Source of the DNA: Ignelater luminosus
Taxonomy: Eukaryota > Arthropoda > Insecta > Coleoptera > Elateridae
Direction of reading: 5' to 3'
DNA length: 64,000 nt
Assembly (NCBI GenBank): GCA_011009095.1
Contig: VTPC01091019.1
Location: 112,870 to 176,869, forward strand
Below are positions 1 through 10,869 of this stretch, in pieces. Made by a program: the position numbers and the translations under genes. The notes beneath the pieces were generated by a model that had not been told where the DNA came from, ran no database searches, and saw only the letters and a list, made by a program, of their open reading frames with translations. Numbering within the stretch: position 1 is the stretch's first letter; each line of letters opens with the position of its first letter.

Positions 1-656
1 TTCTTCGATTCGTTTCCTATATTGAATTTTGAAGACATTCTTTGTAAACAGTGCTTTTCAAGTAATAGAAAAGGTATCAAAGAAATTAAAGTTACTGCAG
101 GAAAAGTTGATGAAGAACTATATTGAAAAATGTTTTTGATCACTTGTTTCTTTCCTACTGAGTAAATAGATAATTTAGCAAACGCTTTATGGACTGCAGG
201 TCAAGACAAAAGAGATCTTTGAATAATTTCTCCATTGTGGCTCACTCACTCACACTGCTATTGAGAAACCTGTTAGTGTCAAAAATAGACACTGGGTGAA
301 AAGACGAGAATTAACTAAGAAATCCAAGCTTAGATGATTTTGTCTAAATCAATGATTTTTTAACAAATATAATAAGTAATAAACCCAAAGTTTTGTTACT
401 ATTTACAACATAAGCAGATAGAGTAAAATAAATTAAAGACAATTAAAATAAACAATGACACAAACAGAAGCCTGATGGATTTCTAAGAGTTCTGTGGCAA
501 CAATGTATGCAGTGCTGTAGTCTCTGTTGTATCGGTTGAGAGGATTTATAAAAAAAAAGCACTAAGGAAAACAGCACAGAGGTGTCTTGCTTTTGCGCTG
601 TTCATACAACTGCCGTTGCAAAAACTGTCATTAGAGACTCAAGGTTCCCTGAATTA
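1..656. other. no gene recognised
   Basis: AT-rich sequence up to the first mariner element. I see no ORF with a recognisable family, no splice-bounded exon and no repeat pair here. Confidence 0.5.
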
Positions 657-1463
657 TGAGGTCTGTCCGGAAAGTATCCGACCTTGTGCTGTAGTAAGAG
701 AAAAAGCTCATTCTGGTCAATGGCAATGATGTCCCCTTCAAAGTACTCCCCGTTTGAACGCTGAAATCTTCTTTCCACTTTTGGAAACACTTCGTGTATT
801 CAGCTTTCAGAATAGCTAATAATTGCTTTCCTTTTTATTTCCTCCACGTCGTCGTATCTTCTTTCTTTAAAGGTATTTTCCAATTTGGGGAACAGTCCGA
901 AGTCACAGAGAGGACTGACAAAGCTGTAAAACTCCGTGTTTCGCAAGAAAATGCTGGATAAAGTACAAGGAATGGGCAGGTGCGTTGTCGTGGTGAAGCA
1001 ACCCCCTTCCCCTCGGTCGCCACTTTTCCATAAATCTGGTCGTTTCCTTCTCACTGCGCTACGTAATTGTTTCAGTACTTCTTGGTACAGCCAAACGACA
1101 ATTTTGATTAGTTAAAACTCGCACTCGTTTTACATTTTTAAGGGTTTTTGCCGTTGCGGCCCTGCCAGAACAAGGGGCGCTTTCAACTGATGTACGGTCA
1201 TCTTGAGATCGTCTAAACCAATCTTTAATCTTCATGTCACTCATACATTCATCGCCGTATACTTTACGAATCATATGAATGGTTCCTGAACACGAGTGAC
1301 CTGCTTACTCTTTGTTCGACCTTTACTCAACAGCGTGCCGTTGTCGATTAAAGATTTCCAGGACTGTGTCATTTGCCCTACATAATGAACACAGGTTTTT
1401 GACAATAGCACACGAAGGTACACAGTTAGAACACAAGGTCGAACACTTTCCGGACAGACCTCG
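657..1463 (-). mobile_element. internally deleted mariner element with both TIRs
   Basis: The ends are near-perfect inverted repeats of about 31 bp, starting GAGGTCTGTCCGGAAAGT on each side with two mismatches further in. TA dinucleotides flank both ends (655-656 and 1464-1465), the usual mariner target duplication. At 807 bp it is about 500 bp shorter than a full mariner (near 1.3 kb). The interior is a transposase on the minus strand missing its middle. With intact ends and no working enzyme, it could in principle be mobilised in trans by a relative. Confidence 0.9.
690..1274 (-). pseudogene. mariner transposase, middle deleted and frameshifted
   Basis: The N-terminal part reads KVYGDECMSDMKIKDWFRR, typical of the first helix-turn-helix of mariner proteins of the FLJ37770/GVQW3-like group. 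Near 1090 it jumps to the C-terminal half (QLRSAVRRKRPDLWK, then LLHHDNAPAHS with the second catalytic Asp, LFPKLENTFKERRYDDVEEIK, and the end motif SNGEYFEGD). About 100 residues, including the first catalytic Asp, are gone. Several frameshifts and a stop lie in the C-terminal half. It cannot make a working enzyme. Confidence 0.88.
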
Positions 1464-1816
1464 TATACTACAGTTTCAGTACTCTAGGCAATAATATCAA
1501 ACGTAATTTCATGACTGGTAGCGGCACATCATTTCTAATAATAATATTATGCGTTCACAATTTTTTTGCATTAGCATTGGTTATGGAAATTCACCCAGTG
1601 TAGCAGTATGGACATTAGTTTTTCAACAACAGACGCAGTTTGGTCATTTTGAAAAGGTATATTTCAGCTCTTAAGATTGCTTTGATGCAATAACAGACAT
1701 TACACACGTTAATGCATCCCATAGTATATTTAGATGCAATTTGATCATTTTTTGAATTTTCTGAATTTTCAAGTTACCCCTTAAAGCCAAATTTGGGCAA
1801 CAGCAGAAGGCGGATA

Positions 1817-2914
1817 GGTATGATCAGAAAATATGGCAAAAGAATGTTTATAGCAGCAACTGCTGACGCTACATCGATTTGAAGTAATAAGCCCGGTAGT
1901 CTATCGACAGTGACAAGTCGGAACAAGTTGTGACCTGTCAGTCGACTTTTAGAGCCGGGAGAGTGAGATTGTGTTTACCGTGTCTGTCGCGCATCATGAA
2001 TTTCGAAGAACGCGTGAAGATTAAGTTTTGTTTCAAGTTGCAACAGAGTGCCAAAGAAGCTCATGAAATGAAACTTTGAATACTGTTTACAAATGGTATG
2101 AGCGATTTAAAAGCGGAAATGTGTCGGTGGGAGACGAGCAAAGGTCGGAACGTCCTTCGACCTCCAAAACAGACGAATACGTGCAAGAAATTGCAAAAAT
2201 GGTTTGTGCAAACAGGCGATTGACTATTCGAGAGCTTGCCGACAAACTGAACATCTCGTACAGGTCCGTTCAAAGCATTTTAACTGATAATTTGCAAATG
2301 AGACGAGTGAGTGCAAAATCTGTTTCCAGACTTTTGACTGGCGAACAAAAGGAAAATCGTATGTCAATTTGTACGGACTTGAAAGATCGTCTCGCAGCAG
2401 ATCCGGACTTCATGAAAAAAATTATAACTGGAGATGAAAGTTCGCAATGAAAAACGAGTGGTTCTCCTTGCCTTAAGAAAGTAGTTTACGAAACAATGTA
2501 CGGAGAAAGAAACCAGAAAAATGGGCCTGTGGTTTCCTCCTGCATCACGACAACGCGCCGTGCCACACCTCGCTTCTGATCCATGAGTTTTTGGCCGAAA
2601 CAAAGGTTCCTGTCTGTCCACATCCGCCTTACTCTCCGAATTTAGCACAATGCGACTTCTGGCTCTTCCCAAAAATAAAAACCGTTCTGAGGGAAACGTT
2701 GTGACACCATTCCCGACGTTGAGAGGGCCACGACGGAGCAGCTGAATGCCCTTCCGAAAGAAGCCTGCCAGAAATGCTTCCAATCATGGAAGCACCGTTG
2801 GGATAAATGAATCCCTAGCCAATGAGAGTACTTTGAAGGAGATTAAGTCAAATTTGTTGTAAACTTATTACTTTGCTTTTAATTAAATTATTCACCGTAT
2901 TTTTTGATCACAAG
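1817..2914 (+). mobile_element. mariner element, probable ends
   Basis: A mariner pseudogene is bracketed by imperfect inverted repeats. TGATCAGAAAATATGG at 1821-1836 matches the reverse complement of 2895-2910 with two differences. TA dinucleotides lie four bases outside each repeat (1815-1816 and 2915-2916). The repeats are weaker than in the other mariners here, so the exact ends are tentative. The body is about 1.1 kb, shortened by a deletion between the first and second catalytic residues. Confidence 0.7.
1996..2808 (+). pseudogene. mariner transposase, frameshifted with middle deletion
   Basis: It starts MNFEERVKIKFCFKLQQSAK, shifts frame near 2077, then continues open to 2450: YKWYERFKSGN, the GRPSTSK-like linker (here ERPSTSK), the second HTH with RRLTIRELADKLNIS, WVPRLLT-like VSRLLTGEQKENR, and the first catalytic Asp in IITGDES. 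The region between the first and second Asp is deleted. The sequence resumes with LLHHDNAPCHTS and PPYSPNLAQCDFWLFPK, a 34-residue Asp-Asp spacing (DD34D). A further frameshift leads to a C-terminus ending in SWKHRWDK. Dead copy. Confidence 0.88.
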
Positions 2915-3802
2915 TATATTATTAGGGGATGTTACTTTACACCAAGATGGAGTTTCGGATTCTTTTGAATTTGGAAGTTCTGGCCGTTTTCTTGTAAGTG
3001 TAATTAACAGCAAAACTGCTAGAAAATCTGGTTTTTTGAATTTCAAAAAAACAAAAAAGTAGGGTGGTTTTTGAAAGATGGAGGACATGAATGTAACTGC
3101 AAAATCTGATTGCACCATTTGATAGTGAGCAAGAAGGTATCTCTATTACCGTTTAGGAGCTATAAGGCTTTAAATAAAATTTAGCGGATATTTGAGGATG
3201 TTGGTGGCTTTTACTTCCTTAACGCCGAGCTCCACAAATACAAAAAAATAGTTATCTAATATTTTGCAGGGTACTATCCTACTTATATTTTATACATACA
3301 CCCATCCGTGAAGTATGTGTAGTTCATGCATATCCCTTGTTAGTTAAATTAATAATTTCCGGTATAATAAAAATTTAAAAGCATCGCTATGAATCAAAGA
3401 CTTGGAAGAAAAGAACCGCAATGTGAAACCGGAATAGTATGAAATAACAGTTCCAAAACGGTTCTTGGTACTGTCATTGGTAAACCAATAACGATTCCAA
3501 AAAATGTTAGAATCGGAATCCATATTTGTTTAGCGGTTTCTAAAAGTATCGGAATCGGAATCACTAAGAAGATTATTTTTATAGTACCAGAAGCAGACTC
3601 GGAATCTCTAAACCATAACTGATCTTACATGTATGGTTATGCTTTTTAAGTGGTTTTAGGTTAGACTGTATGACACAGAAAATTTACAGTTTTTTATAGA
3701 ATGGAAATAACATCTTTAGTAGTTTTTGTCTTCAGTTTAGTAAGTTATAAGCCTGGTCTTTTCATAGTTAGTTAATAATATAAAATTTTTATAGGAATAA
3801 TC
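2915..3802. other. no gene; cluster of CGGAATC motifs
   Basis: No coding family recognised. A 76-codon minus-strand ORF at 2888-3118 has no recognisable domain. Between about 3420 and 3610 the heptamer CGGAATC recurs (including a tandem TCGGAATCGGAATC), along with the reverse-complement-like GATTCC. It may be a degenerate dispersed repeat. Confidence 0.4.
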
Positions 3803-3804
3803 TA

Positions 3805-5075
3805 CGAGGGTGGTCTAAAAAGTTTCCGACCTCAACGTGAAGATGGCAGCACTCGTAAATAAAAGCTACTGAATTTCGTTGTTCATCTGTTGACAGTTAC
3901 TCACTAAAGTTTCAGCCATTTTGGACTCCCAGTTTTTATGTAACAGTCGTTTGAGTGAGTTGATGTGAGTTTTTTTGTAAAAATGGACAAAATCGAGTAT
4001 CGAGCTGTCATTAAATATTTGTTTTTGAAAGGCAATACGCTTTCGCAAATAAAAGATTAGTTGGATTCTGTGTATGGGGACTCTGCACCATCATTTACCA
4101 CAGTGAAATTTTGGGCTGCCGAATTTAAACGTGGCCGTAAGAGCTTGGGAGACGATGAACGTTCGGGACGTCCAAAAACTGCAACTACCGGTGAAAACAT
4201 CGCCAAAGTTCACCAAATGGTGCTAGACGACCGCCGAATTAAAGTGAAAGAGATAGCAGAGGTTATGAACATGTCAAAAGAACGTGTTTGTCACATATTA
4301 ATCAACATTTAGTCATGAGAAAGCTGTCCGCGCGTTGGGTGCCGCGTTTGCTCACGTTAGACCAAAAACGTGTTCGAATGAATATTTCCAACGCTCTTTT
4401 GGCGCAGTTTAGGCGAAATAAATCCGAGTTTTGGCGCCGATTAATTACTGTAGATGAAACTTGGATACATCATTATACGCCCGAAACAAAAATACAGTCC
4501 AAACGGTGGACTGCAAAGGGGGAACTGGCTCCAAAAAAAGCAAAAACTGTTTTTTCGGCTGGGAAAGTGATGGCGACTGTTTTTTTGGGATAGTCATGGA
4601 GTTATTTTAATCGATTATCTTCAAAAAGGAAAAACCATTACAGGAGCATACTATGCATCATTACTTGACAAGCTGAAGGCAGAACTTGCGAAAAAACGGT
4701 CACATTTGCAGAAAAAGGAAATCCTGTTTCACCAAGACAACGCACCGTCTCACACCTCAGCGGTTGCCATGGCGAAAATCCACAAATTACGGTTTGAACT
4801 GCTTGACCATCCGCCTTACTCACCAGATCTAGCCCCAAGCGACTTCTTTTTGTTCCCTCATTTAAATATTGCGCTCGGAGGACAAAGATTTTTGTCAAAT
4901 GAAGAGGCAATCTCCGTGGACAATTATTTTGCAGAGAAAAATACCGAGTACTATTTGGACGGGTTACAGAGATGTGTGTAGAGTTACAAGGAGACTATGT
5001 TGAAAATTAAAAAAAAAATTTCAGAAAAAATGTCTTGTATCTTTGTTAGGTCGGAAACTTTTCAGACCACCCTCG
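3805..5075 (+). mobile_element. mariner element, copy 1 of a close pair
   Basis: A 1271-bp element with 28-bp inverted repeats (CGAGGGTGGTCTRAAAAG followed by TTTCCGACCT) and TA target duplications at 3803-3804 and 5076-5077. It is near-identical by eye to the element at 7447-8591 in the same orientation. The transposase is full-length in extent but broken. The high similarity of the pair and the clean ends suggest fairly recent insertion or local duplication. Confidence 0.95.
3983..5009 (+). pseudogene. mariner transposase (DD34D) with stop and frameshifts
   Basis: The ATG at 3983 begins MDKIEYRAVIKYLFLKG; it matches the start of other mariner proteins better than the in-frame GTG six codons upstream. 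An in-frame TAG lies at 4058-4060, where the sister copy has GAG. A 1-nt deletion near 4299, a 1-nt insertion near 4587 and a 19-nt deletion near 4974 follow, the last judged against the sister copy. Family motifs: WVPRLLT, VDETWIHHYTPE (first Asp), FHQDNAPSHT (second Asp), PPYSPDLAPSDFFLFP (third Asp, 34 residues after the second). All three catalytic Asp codons survive, but no continuous protein can be made. Confidence 0.93.
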
Positions 5076-5077
5076 TA

Positions 5078-7444
5078 TTTGCAAGAAGACATCCTAACTA
5101 CATATATTTAAATATTTCTATTTCAAATAGGCAATAGATTTGATTCTGTTAGCAGTAGATACACGGGATTTATTTTAGAATCATCAGTATAACAGCCATT
5201 GGACCGAACGAGTTTGACATACTACGTAAGCGCACAAATATATATACCCAGCTTCAATTTACCAGATGCACGTGTTTTTAAAAAGACGCAAACGTTCTGT
5301 GCGGGACATGATGCCTTTGGTGTCTCCTGGACCCTGTTTTCTGCAAATTGAAACGCCTACTGCTAAATAAAGCTGCTGTCACGTTTTCGCAACGCACTAG
5401 GATCTCGTTAACTTGCCAAAATTAGTTTTAGACTAAAATCCTTTCAGTGTTCCTCTTTTATTTTTGCTTAATGAAAAACTCTTTTCTTAACCACGAAAGA
5501 GAATTATTTATTTCATTTAATATTGTCGTTCTGAAGTATTTTTTGTTATCGGTTTATCAGAAAAAATGTTTCATATTTTGCCCGTTATCTTACATAACCT
5601 TTTATTTATTGTTCCCGTAAGTTAGATTGACCCTTAAGTTACATTAACCCCAGGGGAAATTTTTCCGTTTTTTTCTCCTTCATCTTTATCTACTGTAACA
5701 GTTGACACCAATTTCATAAACTCCAGCTTATTTATATCGTAATTCATAATAATAATAATAATAATAATTGTCTTGGATTGTTTTCCTAAAATATTTTATT
5801 TTCATTTTAACAACAAAACCCAGTAAACCAATCAAATTAGTATAGTGTTTGTTGTTTCTGTTTTTTCATTTATTTGTTTTTAATTATGAAACTCCACAGT
5901 TATGGCTTACTTACATTTTATTATTACAAATACGTTTTTTTGTTGATCACAATGTCAACAGGTCAAGGTTGGATATAAATTGAGAGTTACGAAACTAAAC
6001 ACGGGGAAATGGCGGGATTTCGTATTGTTTGGAATTGATAGAACGGTAATAATGTTTTTGTAAATGAAACCTGTATAATCTCAATCTCGGTATGAAGTTA
6101 ATAAAGCAAAAAATTGGTTGCATGCATGCAGGGAATTTCTTTTTGTTAAACAGACATGCATTTCACTAGGAGTATGATATAGAAATCGAATTAATATAAT
6201 TTAAAAAACTTTTCTAATCCAGTCAATTAAATCATTTTCCACTTTTTCTTTTTAATAGTACGCATAGATACTACATGTGATTTGAGCTTTTTAAACAAAC
6301 TTACAAGTCACAGTTAGTTATCTGTTATGTGGTTTTGATTGATAGTGGCAGCTTCAATTTTTTTTTTTGAAAAATGATTTTCAAGTTTTATTATTCGTCA
6401 TCTTGGTTTTCCATTCCATTTGTAATTTAAGATATTTGTTTGTTGTATACTGACATATTCACTGATTGATTTTTCATTTTAAATAAAATTTGTAATTGAA
6501 TTGCGTAGATGCGTACAACTGCAATTATTTCTCTGATGTTTCACTAGCTGAAAATAATAACATTGTTTTTGAACAAGACTGATTTTTACCTTATCGTTAT
6601 TCTGTTAAAGCCTCTGCAAATCTCGTTTCTCAACAACAGTTGGTAAAGTACAAATGTAAATAGGAATTATCTAAAAGCTGGAGTTTAATTATTCCCTTTC
6701 ATTATTCTAGTTTCCAGTAAAATTTTCTTATGGATGCAGTAAAAGATCAACTTTACACCAAAAGATTAAGGTTACTATTTTTTATATATTATATATTGCT
6801 GTGGATATCGCCTTACAAGCGTACATTTTTGAAAATATTGAAAAGCTGTTAAAAACACTCACACTCTAGCCAAATACAAAATTGAATTTTATACAGTAGA
6901 ATGGAAATGGAAAACTGCTGTAGAAAAATTTATAGGAAATTATTTATTCTCATAATATCACCCATCACACTGTATTGTAAATATAGTAATTGACTGTAAT
7001 TATAAATTGTAGATAGAAAATCAACCTTAGATAGAATTGCACTAGTTATAAATTATGGACATGTTATGTTATGTTTTTTCATGTAACTACGAAGTCATTC
7101 CAACGATTATCAAGAAATTTTTGCTACGCAAATTGCGGCGGTTGGGCTAGAAGCATCTATTGTAAAATCTTGTACAATTTAATTTAATATTCATTACTGC
7201 AGTAGTCGTTATTGTAAAAATAGTTGTAAATAACTGCGAATAATTTAAAAATTGTCGAATGGTGTAAACACAACCAATGTTTTAAATAACAGAAATAGCA
7301 ATTGTGAAACTAATGCGAGTAGAATGAAATTCTGGGACAGAATCAATATTACAATAATTACAGAATTAAAAACTGTCCAAATGGTTTATGAATTGCTAAT
7401 GGCTGTTGCACATGTGACTGAATTTGTTTGGAACTGGTGATTTA
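5078..7444. other. intergenic or intronic, no gene
   Basis: About 2.4 kb of AT-rich DNA between two mariners. A (TAA)n microsatellite lies at about 5747-5769. A 62-codon ORF at 7252-7440 has no recognisable family. If the synaptotagmin gene has upstream exons, this may lie in one of its 5' introns. Confidence 0.45.
5747..5769. repeat. (TAA)n microsatellite
   Basis: About seven perfect AAT/TAA units in tandem. Simple-sequence repeat with no evident function. Confidence 0.9.
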
Positions 7445-7446
7445 TA

Positions 7447-8591
7447 CGAGGGTGGTCTGAAAAGTTTCCGACCTCAACGTGAAGATGGCAGCACTCGTAA
7501 ATAAAAGCTACTGAATTTCGTTGTTCATCTGTTGACAGTTACTCACCAGAGTTTCAGCAATTTTGGAAGCGCAGTTTTTATGTAACAGTCGTTTGAGTGA
7601 GTTGATGTGAGTTTTTTTGTGAAAATGGACAAAATCGAGTATCGAGCTGTCATTAAATATTTGTTTTTGAAAGGCAATACGCCTTCGCAAATAAAAGATG
7701 AGTTGGATTCTGTGTATGGGGACTCTGCACCATCATTTACCACAGTGAAATTTTGGGCTGCCGAATTTAAACGTGGCCGTAAGAGCTTGGGAGACGATGA
7801 ACGTTCGGGACGTCCAAAAACTGCAACTACCGGTGAAAACATCGCCAAAGTTCACCAAATGGTGCTAGACGACCGCCGAATTAAAGTGAAAGAGATAGCA
7901 GAGGTTATGAACATGTCAAAAGAACGTGTTTGTCACATATTAAATCAACATTTAGGCATGAGAAAGCTGTCCGAGCGTTGGGTGCCGCGTTTGCTCACGT
8001 TAGACCAAAAACGTGTTCGAATGAATATTTCCAACGCTCTTTTGGCGCAGTTTAGGCGAAATAAATCCGAGTTTTGGCGCCGATTAATTACTGTAGATGA
8101 AACTTGGATACATCATTATACGCCCGAAACAAAAATACAGTCCAAACGGTGGACTGCAAAGGGGGAACTGGCTCCAAAAAAAGCAAAAACTGTTTTTTCG
8201 GCTGGGAAAGTGATGGCGACTGTTTTTTGGGATAGTCATGGAGTTATTTTAATCGATTATCTTCAAAAAGGAAAAACCATTACAGGAGCATACTATGCAT
8301 CATTACTTGACAAGCTGAAGGCAGAACTTGCGAAAAACGGCCACATTTGCAGAAGAACAGAATCCTGTTTCACCAAGACACCTCAGAGGTTGCCATGGCG
8401 AAAATCACCTTCGTGAACAATTATTTTGCAGAGAAAAATGCCGAGTACTATTTGGACGGGTTACAGAGATGGGAGCATCGCTGGGAGAAGTGTGTAGAGT
8501 TACAAGGAGACTATGTTGAAAAATAAAAAAAAAATGTTAGCAAAAATGTCTTATATTTTTGTTAGGTCGGAAACTTTTCAGACCACCCTCG
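7447..8591 (+). mobile_element. mariner element, copy 2 of a close pair
   Basis: A 1145-bp element with the same terminal inverted repeats as 3805-5075 and TA duplications at 7445-7446 and 8592-8593. It differs from copy 1 by a few substitutions and by internal deletions near the 3' end of the transposase. It sits about 2.4 kb downstream of copy 1 in the same orientation. Either two insertions or a segmental event could produce this. The flanks look unrelated beyond the TA, which favours two insertions. Confidence 0.95.
7625..8525 (+). pseudogene. mariner transposase lacking second and third catalytic region
   Basis: Open from ATG 7625 to 8416. The N-terminal DNA-binding region and the first catalytic Asp (TVDETWIHHY) are intact. 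Compared with copy 1 there is a 1-nt deletion near 8337, a 15-nt deletion across the QDNAPSHT motif and a deletion of about 140 nt that removes the PYSPDLAPSDFF segment. The frame recovers only in the last part (NYFAEKNAEYYLDGLQRWE and the C-terminal GDYVEK). A truncated product of about 260 residues could bind inverted repeats but not cut them. Whether it is expressed is unknown. Confidence 0.92.
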
Positions 8592-8593
8592 TA

Positions 8594-9304
8594 GTGAGGC
8601 TGGTACATTTTGAAAATATTGGCTTAACGCTATATACCCACAACTATTCAAGCAAAGGCATCGTTATAGGCAGGACACCATTAATAGATGATTAAGCAAG
8701 GTTGGACAGTTTCAGAAATTTTAATTTAATTTCTTCTTAGAAATCTAATAAGGATAATCATAGTAAGTGAAATGGTGCTGTATTCTAGACGAAAATTAGA
8801 TTTTACGTTTGAAAAGATTGGTGAATTGCCAAGATGAGAAGGTAAAATCATCATCTTATCGAAGTCTCTATCAGAAAGTAAGTTACTGGTACTAAACTGC
8901 AAAATTTCTATTTTCACACCAATTGGTGTCCAATAAAACTTAAACGGTAGCATGTTACTAATTTGTCTTTGAAACTGTTATAGACACGCAGCGAAGATCC
9001 AAATTACACTATAAACTTTTCACGGCCACACAGCAGTCAAATGAGTTTCTGTTTTCTAAATTTTAAATGGAATCTAGAATAGACTCTGGCAAATTTTGCT
9101 TCTTTGTAGCATGTTTTTCTTGGCAGAAAAGTAAGAAGATAACCAACAGTTTTCTAAGATGAGTTAAATAGGAGTTCATATTCTGTGGCTAGTTTCCTAT
9201 TGTGTGCTTGTTTTTGGTAATTACCAAAACAGGAAAGATTTCACCATCTCAGAATCTACTAGTTAGTACTAGTTGAGGAATAATAGATCCAATATAAATC
9301 ACGA
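8594..9304. other. no gene recognised
   Basis: AT-rich spacer between a mariner and a LINE fragment. A minus ORF at 8726-8953 shows no recognisable family. Confidence 0.4.
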
Positions 9305-10700
9305 TCATGATCACGAATACCCCTTCCTCAAATTATTCCAGTTTTTCTTGCCCATAGCTCGTATCGTCCATTGTATTCCACCGCTTCGCTGAATATCATC
9401 CCTCATCTGGTATTTGGCCGTCCTGTACTTCGTTTATAAGCTCTTGGTCTCCATTCTAGTGCTCGTTTCGTCCATCTTTGATCCTGTCTTTGTGCCACAT
9501 ACCCAGCCCATTGCCACTTCAGTTTTGCAATTCCTGTCACTATGACCGTTACCTTCGTTTGTTCCTTTACCCATTTATTCGTTTTTTGTCAATTAATCTT
9601 ATCCCCAACATTTGTCTTTCGTGTGCTCTTTATGTTCTTGCTACTCTCTGTGCATTTCTCTTTGTTAGATTCCATGTTTTGCATTCATAAAAAATAACCG
9701 GGATATCCTTGTCTTTGAGTATGTATGAAAGCTTACCGAATGTCAGCCAGCTCAGCTTTATTCTTCTTGTTATCTCGTCTGTGATTATGTCTTTCTTTGT
9801 AGTGACTTTTTGACCCAAGCAAATATAACTGTCAACCACCTTGAGTGGCATTCCTTCTAAAGCAATGTTTGTGTTGGTCATTAGTTTCGTCTTCACTCTA
9901 TTGATTTTTAGGCCGACCTTTCTTGAGGAGTTATTCAGTTCGTCAACCATTTTTTGTAATTCTTTAGAGTCGTTACTGAATATTACAATGTCGTCGGTAA
10001 GTCTTCAGTGGCTCAGGTAGTCTCTATTTATCCTTATTCTTCTATTCGTCTAGTCTAATTCTCGGAATATATCTTGCATCGTCGCAATAAATAGTTTTGG
10101 TAAAATGGTGTCACCCTGCCCGACTCCTCTGTTTATTGGTATTTTCTATTAAGTTTTTAGATCTGCTGTTTATTTTACAAGTGACTAGTGATCTTAATAT
10201 TGCCCATGTTTCTACAGAGTCAAACGCCTTTTCATAGTCCATAAAGGCCATGTATAAATCCATATTGTATTCGCTGCTTTTTTCGATGATATTTTTCATG
10301 GTTTCTAAATGATGACACTTTATTTCTTCTCATTTCCTTCACCTCATCTATTGTTATGTTTGGGATCCAATATTTTGCACTTTTTTTCCTGAATTAGCTG
10401 ATTGTTATTCATCCGGTTGGGTGTTGGATTTATACAGTTCCGTGTAGTATCTTTTAATTTTCTGGTTTATTTTAACTCTGTTTGTAATAATTTTGTTTCC
10501 TAAGCCCTTGATTTATGATTTCTTTTCTACTTGAGTAAATTTCTTTATTTATAATTCTTGGTCTTTTGTTTTCCCTTATTACATCTAATATAATCTGCAT
10601 ATTATACTTCCTGATGTCTTTTTGGATTTCTTTTTTAATTAGTTTATTTAACTCAGCTAGTTCTACTTTATCTTTGTCGGTGCCAATATGAATACAATTG
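9305..10700 (-). mobile_element. RTE-type non-LTR retrotransposon fragment
   Basis: Read on the minus strand, 10828 down to 10472 carries the linker between endonuclease and reverse transcriptase (DVIRENKRPRIINKEIYSS). Next comes MAFMDYEKAFDSVETW (10299-10111, the first catalytic RT motif). Then KVGLKINRVKTKLMTN and RRIKLSWLTFGKLSYILK (9950-9630), followed by a WAGYVAQR...RALEWRPR type C-terminus down to about 9310. These are hallmarks of insect RTE-like endonuclease-reverse transcriptase elements. Stops, frameshifts and an internal gap make it dead. The 5' boundary is uncertain (10700-10860). Confidence 0.82.
9630..10299 (-). pseudogene. RTE reverse transcriptase, broken
   Basis: RT palm pieces in at least two frames: FMDYEKAFDSVETWAILRSL near 10230, a GQGD-type turn near 10110, and the thumb/connection region with KTKLMTN, PLKVVDSYICLGQKV and RRIKLSWLTFGKL. 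The box normally reading YADD is degraded to a DDIVIFSN-like stretch near 9985. Not functional. Confidence 0.8.
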
Positions 10701-10869
10701 CTATAATATTTACATCTATGTCTTTTGATTGAATTGTTATTACAACGACTGAATGACGAGTTGCCAGCCCTGTTACACAACGCATAATAATGGATTTTTT
10801 GCATAGGTCTTAAGTATTCCGATGACACAGTTTCAAGAGAACTAAAAGACTGGATGCGTCACTACACTA

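Noticed and set aside
7607-7624. Extended mariner start at GTG (MSFFVK...)
   Set aside because: The ATG at 7625 matches the family start, and eukaryotic initiation at GTG is not expected.
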